From NCBI GenBank assembly GCA_003509235.1, contig DONH01000029.1, positions 1 through 7,479 of the forward strand: a stretch of 7,479 nucleotides of DNA, written 5' to 3'. The notes below the pieces were generated by a model that made no database searches, was not told where the DNA came from, and was given only the letters and a program-made list of their open reading frames with translations. Within the stretch, counting starts at the first letter, position 1. Every line of letters starts with the position of its first letter. The stretch is from Planctomycetaceae bacterium (GTDB lineage: Bacteria; Planctomycetota; Planctomycetia; Pirellulales; UBA1268). Below, piece by piece: positions 6,550 through 7,479 of the stretch. The translations under genes were made by a program, and so were the position numbers.

Positions 6550-7479
6550 CTAGTCAACAACAATGATCTTGCCGAACATGACTGGATGGAACTCGCACTG
6601 ATAGTAGAGTTCGTCTGGTGCATCCGCTGGCACAGTCCACATATGCTCACCTTCGATTCTTCCTTGCCCTTGGAAAGGTTGGTTGTACGTGTTCTCAGGC
6701 TGGAATCCATTCCCCGTAGTCTGCAAAAAGAACGGATGGTTTGCCGCGTCCAGCTTGAAGTTGTACGTCTGGCCACGACGAACGATAAGTGTTGGGTTCC
6801 GTGCACCATTGATCTCATACGCACCGGCTACTGCAACAATATTCAAATCGACTGAAACTTCTCGCCCCGTAAGGTCAAGAACTGGTGATGATTCATTCTG
6901 CAATGACTCAAAAATTCCATTGATTCGCCATGCATCCTCTGTCAACAAACGATTTGTTACAGACCCTCGCTCAACAAGCAACGCATTCGCTCCATCTTCA
7001 GATGTTGCCCCAATGGCGACAAAGCCAGCGATATTCGTTTGCACCTGTTGTTCCTGATAGGTGACAGGTTGTGTATTGGCGTACAGATTCTCGGTGCTGT
7101 CTTTTGCCAAGATGGCCGAACCTTGGTTCGAGATCACCTCAAGCACATTCACTTCAACCTGATGCGTGGCCTGCCTGTTGTCTTCAGCTGTAGCAAAGTC
7201 ATTGTCCGGGCCTCCGTCTTCAACCTGAATTGAAAGTGTGGCAGTACCATTTGCACTGGCTACCGGAGTAAATGACAAAGATGATGGCACATCAGGAGAT
7301 GCATAAAGCACTGTCGGGTTAGGAATGAGTGCCGTGTTACTACTTGTTACCGTGACTCGATTCGGCAGCTCATTGATTGCTTCACCATTCACATTGACCG
7401 CTGGCAACTGATAGGAAACCAGTGCATCACCAGAGAGTGTTTCATGAATAAACATTCTGCCGTGTGGTGTTATTTGTGA
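6550..7479 (-). CDS. Large secreted/surface protein, 3' end: Ig/cadherin-like repeat plus C-terminal blue-copper (cupredoxin) domain
   Basis: The C-terminal 309 residues of a gene that runs off the right edge; the frame is open through 7479, so the ATG at 7455 is probably internal. Numbering from the edge, residues about 40-112 (TVTSSNTALIPNP..., SLSFTPVASANGTATL, VEDGGPDND) match the bacterial Ig/cadherin-like repeat found in giant planctomycete surface proteins. Residues about 120-195 form an unassigned beta-rich segment (AKDSTENLYANTQ, later EDAWRINGIF). Residues about 208-309 are a cupredoxin domain: NPTLIVRRGQTY, then ligand H248 in NHPFFLQTT, and the C295-x2-H298-x2-M301 ligand loop in YYQCEFHPVM, with the last strand closing at the C-terminus. 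All four type-1 copper ligands are present, so it could bind copper and pass electrons or bind copper at the cell surface. It ends with TAG at 6550-6552. Confidence 0.85.
   Translation of the reverse strand, partial: SQITPHGRMFIHETLSGDALVSYQLPAVNVNGEAINELPNRVTVTSSNTALIPNPTVLYASPDVPSSLSFTPVASANGTATLSIQVEDGGPDNDFATAEDNRQATHQVEVNVLEVISNQGSAILAKDSTENLYANTQPVTYQEQQVQTNIAGFVAIGATSEDGANALLVERGSVTNRLLTEDAWRINGIFESLQNESSPVLDLTGREVSVDLNIVAVAGAYEINGARNPTLIVRRGQTYNFKLDAANHPFFLQTTGNGFQPENTYNQPFQGQGRIEGEHMWTVPADAPDELYYQCEFHPVMFGKIIVVD

Overview
The window looks like a stretch of chromosome from a Gram-negative bacterium with a complex envelope. I favour a planctomycete (Planctomycetota). The support is indirect: a secreted DUF1570/peptidase-MA-type lipoprotein, a large Ig/cadherin-like surface protein ending in a cupredoxin domain, few recognisable Shine-Dalgarno sites, and roughly even base composition judged by eye. 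The taxonomic call is an inference and could be wrong. There is no rRNA, tRNA, CRISPR array, insertion sequence or phage gene that I can recognise.

Layout. Positions 1-290 hold no convincing gene. Two plus-strand genes follow: a protein with two degenerate response-regulator receiver-like halves (291-1136), then, 50 bases later, a lipoprotein with an HExxH metallopeptidase signature (1187-2095). They converge on a block of minus-strand genes across only 35 bases. Read in their own direction (right to left), the minus-strand genes are: the 3' end of a large surface protein with a C-terminal blue-copper-type domain (7479-6550, running off the window); a broken or truncated second cupredoxin domain (6467-6156); pgsA, a CDP-alcohol phosphatidyltransferase (6115-5522); a CPBP-family intramembrane protease overlapping it by 4 bases (5525-4662); a 119-base AT-rich gap with inverted repeats; an LpxL/HtrB-type acyltransferase (4542-3592); a 166-base spacer with several small hairpins; a Rieske [2Fe-2S] ferredoxin (3425-3081); and a two-domain GNAT acetyltransferase overlapping it by 4 bases (3084-2131).

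How the genes fit together. PgsA (phosphatidylglycerol synthesis), the CPBP membrane protease and the lipid-A-type acyltransferase all act at or in the membrane. The two 4-base overlaps (ATGA and GTGA) argue for translational coupling in the pairs pgsA/CPBP and Rieske/GNAT. Nothing ties the Rieske protein or the acetyltransferase to a specific pathway.

The most unusual part is the cupredoxin region at the right end. A blue-copper site sits at the C-terminus of an adhesin-like protein, and a second, diverged copy of the domain lies directly downstream, with its N-terminal strand apparently in another reading frame. I do not see a clear new multi-gene system. Most of the window is ordinary housekeeping and envelope content.
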